This document shows positions 6,094-6,853 of a stretch of DNA of 6,853 nucleotides, piece after piece. Below the pieces are notes generated by a model. It had not been told where the DNA came from and made no database searches. It worked only from the letters and a program-made list of their open reading frames with translations. The translations under genes were made by a program, and so were the position numbers. Positions within the stretch are counted from its first letter, which is position 1, and the number at the start of each line of letters is the position of its first letter. The stretch is from the NCBI GenBank assembly GCA_030040235.1, contig JASHUC010000284.1:1-6853 (forward strand). The letters run 5' to 3'. Source of the DNA: Gammaproteobacteria bacterium. Its GTDB lineage: Bacteria; Pseudomonadota; Gammaproteobacteria; Steroidobacterales; Steroidobacteraceae.

Positions 6094-6597
6094 ATGAGCG
6101 GGCTCTATTCGACGATGGAGAGTCCGCGGCTCGAGTTTGCGATGGAGATCAGGCTCGAGTTCCCGCAGGGGCAGCTCATCGCCAATACTCCGATGGGCGG
6201 CAATCGCTCGGCCGTGTATGTCGAGAGCGGCACCTTCGAGGGACCGAGGCTGCGCGGCAGGGCAGTACCGCATTCGGGCGGCGATTATGCTTATTTCCGC
6301 CCCGACGACGTTGCGGTCTTCGATGCTCGCTACATGCTCGAGGAAGAGGACGGCACGCTCATCCTGCTCAACAATCGCGGGTATCTTTGGGGCCGAAAGC
6401 CCAACACGATGCAGCGCCTGCGCGAGTGGGCGTTCGCAGGCGGGGCGCCCGTGCCGCACGAGGAATATTACCTGCGCGCCCAGCCTACGTTCGAGACGAG
6501 CGTGGGCAAGCACGACTGGCTCACCAAGCACGTCTTCATCGGCATCGGCGAGCGCCGGGCCGATGGGAATCGATTGCGATACTACGCGGTGGTCTAG
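6094..6597 (+). CDS. DUF3237/UPF0311 family protein
   Basis: This 167-residue protein fits the DUF3237 (UPF0311) family of small cytosolic beta-barrel-like proteins, whose biochemical role is not established. Family-like elements appear in order: LEFAMEIRLEFP (13-24), GGNRSAVYVESGTFEGPRLRG (35-55), GGDYAYFRPDDVAVFDARYMLEEEDGTLILLNNRGY (62-97), YYLRAQPTFET (125-135) and HDWLTKHVFIGIGERRADGNRLRYY (140-164). The length is normal for the family. The ATG at 6094 is preferred; the ATG at 6115 would give 160 residues and is also plausible, and neither has a strong ribosome-binding site. A GTG at 6025 overlaps the previous gene's end and gives an atypical N-terminus. The gene follows the NmrA-family gene by 55 bases and precedes an exported-protein gene by 25, suggesting an operon. 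There is no signal peptide. Confidence 0.85.
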   Translation: MSGLYSTMESPRLEFAMEIRLEFPQGQLIANTPMGGNRSAVYVESGTFEGPRLRGRAVPHSGGDYAYFRPDDVAVFDARYMLEEEDGTLILLNNRGYLWGRKPNTMQRLREWAFAGGAPVPHEEYYLRAQPTFETSVGKHDWLTKHVFIGIGERRADGNRLRYYAVV

Positions 6598-6609
6598 AAG
6601 AACCGAAAT

Positions 6610-6616
6610 AGGGGAG
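6610..6616 (+). promoter_or_regulatory. Strong ribosome-binding site
   Basis: AGGGGAG lies 6 bases before the ATG at 6623. It is the best Shine-Dalgarno match in the rightward block and fixes the start of the exported protein. The two upstream genes lack anything comparable. Confidence 0.8.
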
Positions 6617-6622
6617 CAAACC

Positions 6623-6853
6623 ATGAAGCGCGTCACGGTCGTATGTCTCTGGCTGGCACTCGGGGCCGTGCTGGCTCCCGCGCTCTGCCATGCGGAGGTG
6701 TCCTGTACTCGCCCGGGTCTCAAGCAGGCCGTCGATCTGTACGTCGCAGCACAGACCAAGGGTGATATCTCCGGGCTGCCGCTCGCCAAGGGTGTGGGCT
6801 ACTGGGAGAACGCGGCTCCCGCTCGCATTCAAACGGGGTTCATCACCAAGCCG
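6623..6853 (+). CDS. Exported protein, possibly DUF8021-like, cut by window edge
   Basis: Only the first 77 residues are present. A classical Sec signal peptide (Lys2-Arg3, hydrophobic core about 5-20) probably ends at CHA-EV, cutting after Ala24. Cys22 is preceded by Leu21, so it is not a proper lipobox and the product is likely periplasmic or secreted. The mature start SCTRPGLKQAVDLYVAAQTKGDISGLPLAKGVGYWEN has a Cys, an amphipathic helix, D-x-S-x-LPLA and an EN. This resembles the opening of DUF8021-type domains of the NTF2/SnoaL-like kind, as I recall them. The start is secure because of the AGGGGAG site. It lies 25 bases after the DUF3237 gene. Function is unknown and the domain call needs the missing C-terminal part. 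Confidence 0.75.
   Translation, partial: MKRVTVVCLWLALGAVLAPALCHAEVSCTRPGLKQAVDLYVAAQTKGDISGLPLAKGVGYWENAAPARIQTGFITKP

Noticed and set aside
6688..6690. Cys22 of the exported protein as a lipoprotein cysteine
   Set aside because: Leu precedes the Cys, which does not fit a lipobox; a signal peptidase I site after Ala24 is better.

Overview
The window comes from a GC-rich bacterial chromosome. The gene families and the proteobacterial-type small lipoprotein suggest a proteobacterium, perhaps beta or gamma, but no rRNA or other phylogenetic marker is present, so this is an inference. I saw no mobile element, CRISPR array, tRNA or rRNA.

The left two thirds (about 1-4834) is transcribed leftward and forms one co-directional block. 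In transcription order it holds a 94-residue hypothetical protein (4834-4550), a 91-residue lipoprotein (4539-4264), a YdeP/FdhF-type molybdopterin oxidoreductase (4110-1843), then cydA (1756-344) and cydB (from 339, running off the left edge). CydA and CydB are the two core subunits of a cytochrome bd-type quinol oxidase. CydA has all the haem ligands and a short quinol loop, like the cyanide-insensitive (CIO) branch. The oxidoreductase has the three YdeP-type N-terminal cysteines plus one extra, and a cysteine where FdhF has selenocysteine. A natural reading is that the oxidoreductase and the quinol oxidase serve one respiratory or stress-response branch, but the electron path between them is not visible here.

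Positions 4835-5120 separate the leftward block from a rightward block. This 286-base region has no credible gene. It is rich in inverted repeats: a near-perfect 20-base palindrome, a second hairpin 8 bases away, repeated copies of a GCGGTTC motif and a long imperfect stem nearer the rightward genes. It is probably a divergent control region.

The rightward block (5121-6853) holds a QorB/YtfG-like NAD(P)-binding NmrA-family protein, a DUF3237/UPF0311 protein and the start of an exported protein resembling DUF8021 (cut by the right edge). Close spacing suggests an operon. It may handle a small organic molecule in a redox-linked way, but no substrate can be named from sequence.

Nothing here is plainly a new defence or mobile system. 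The most interesting points are the YdeP-cydAB linkage, the palindrome-rich divergent region, and the NmrA-DUF3237-DUF8021 trio.
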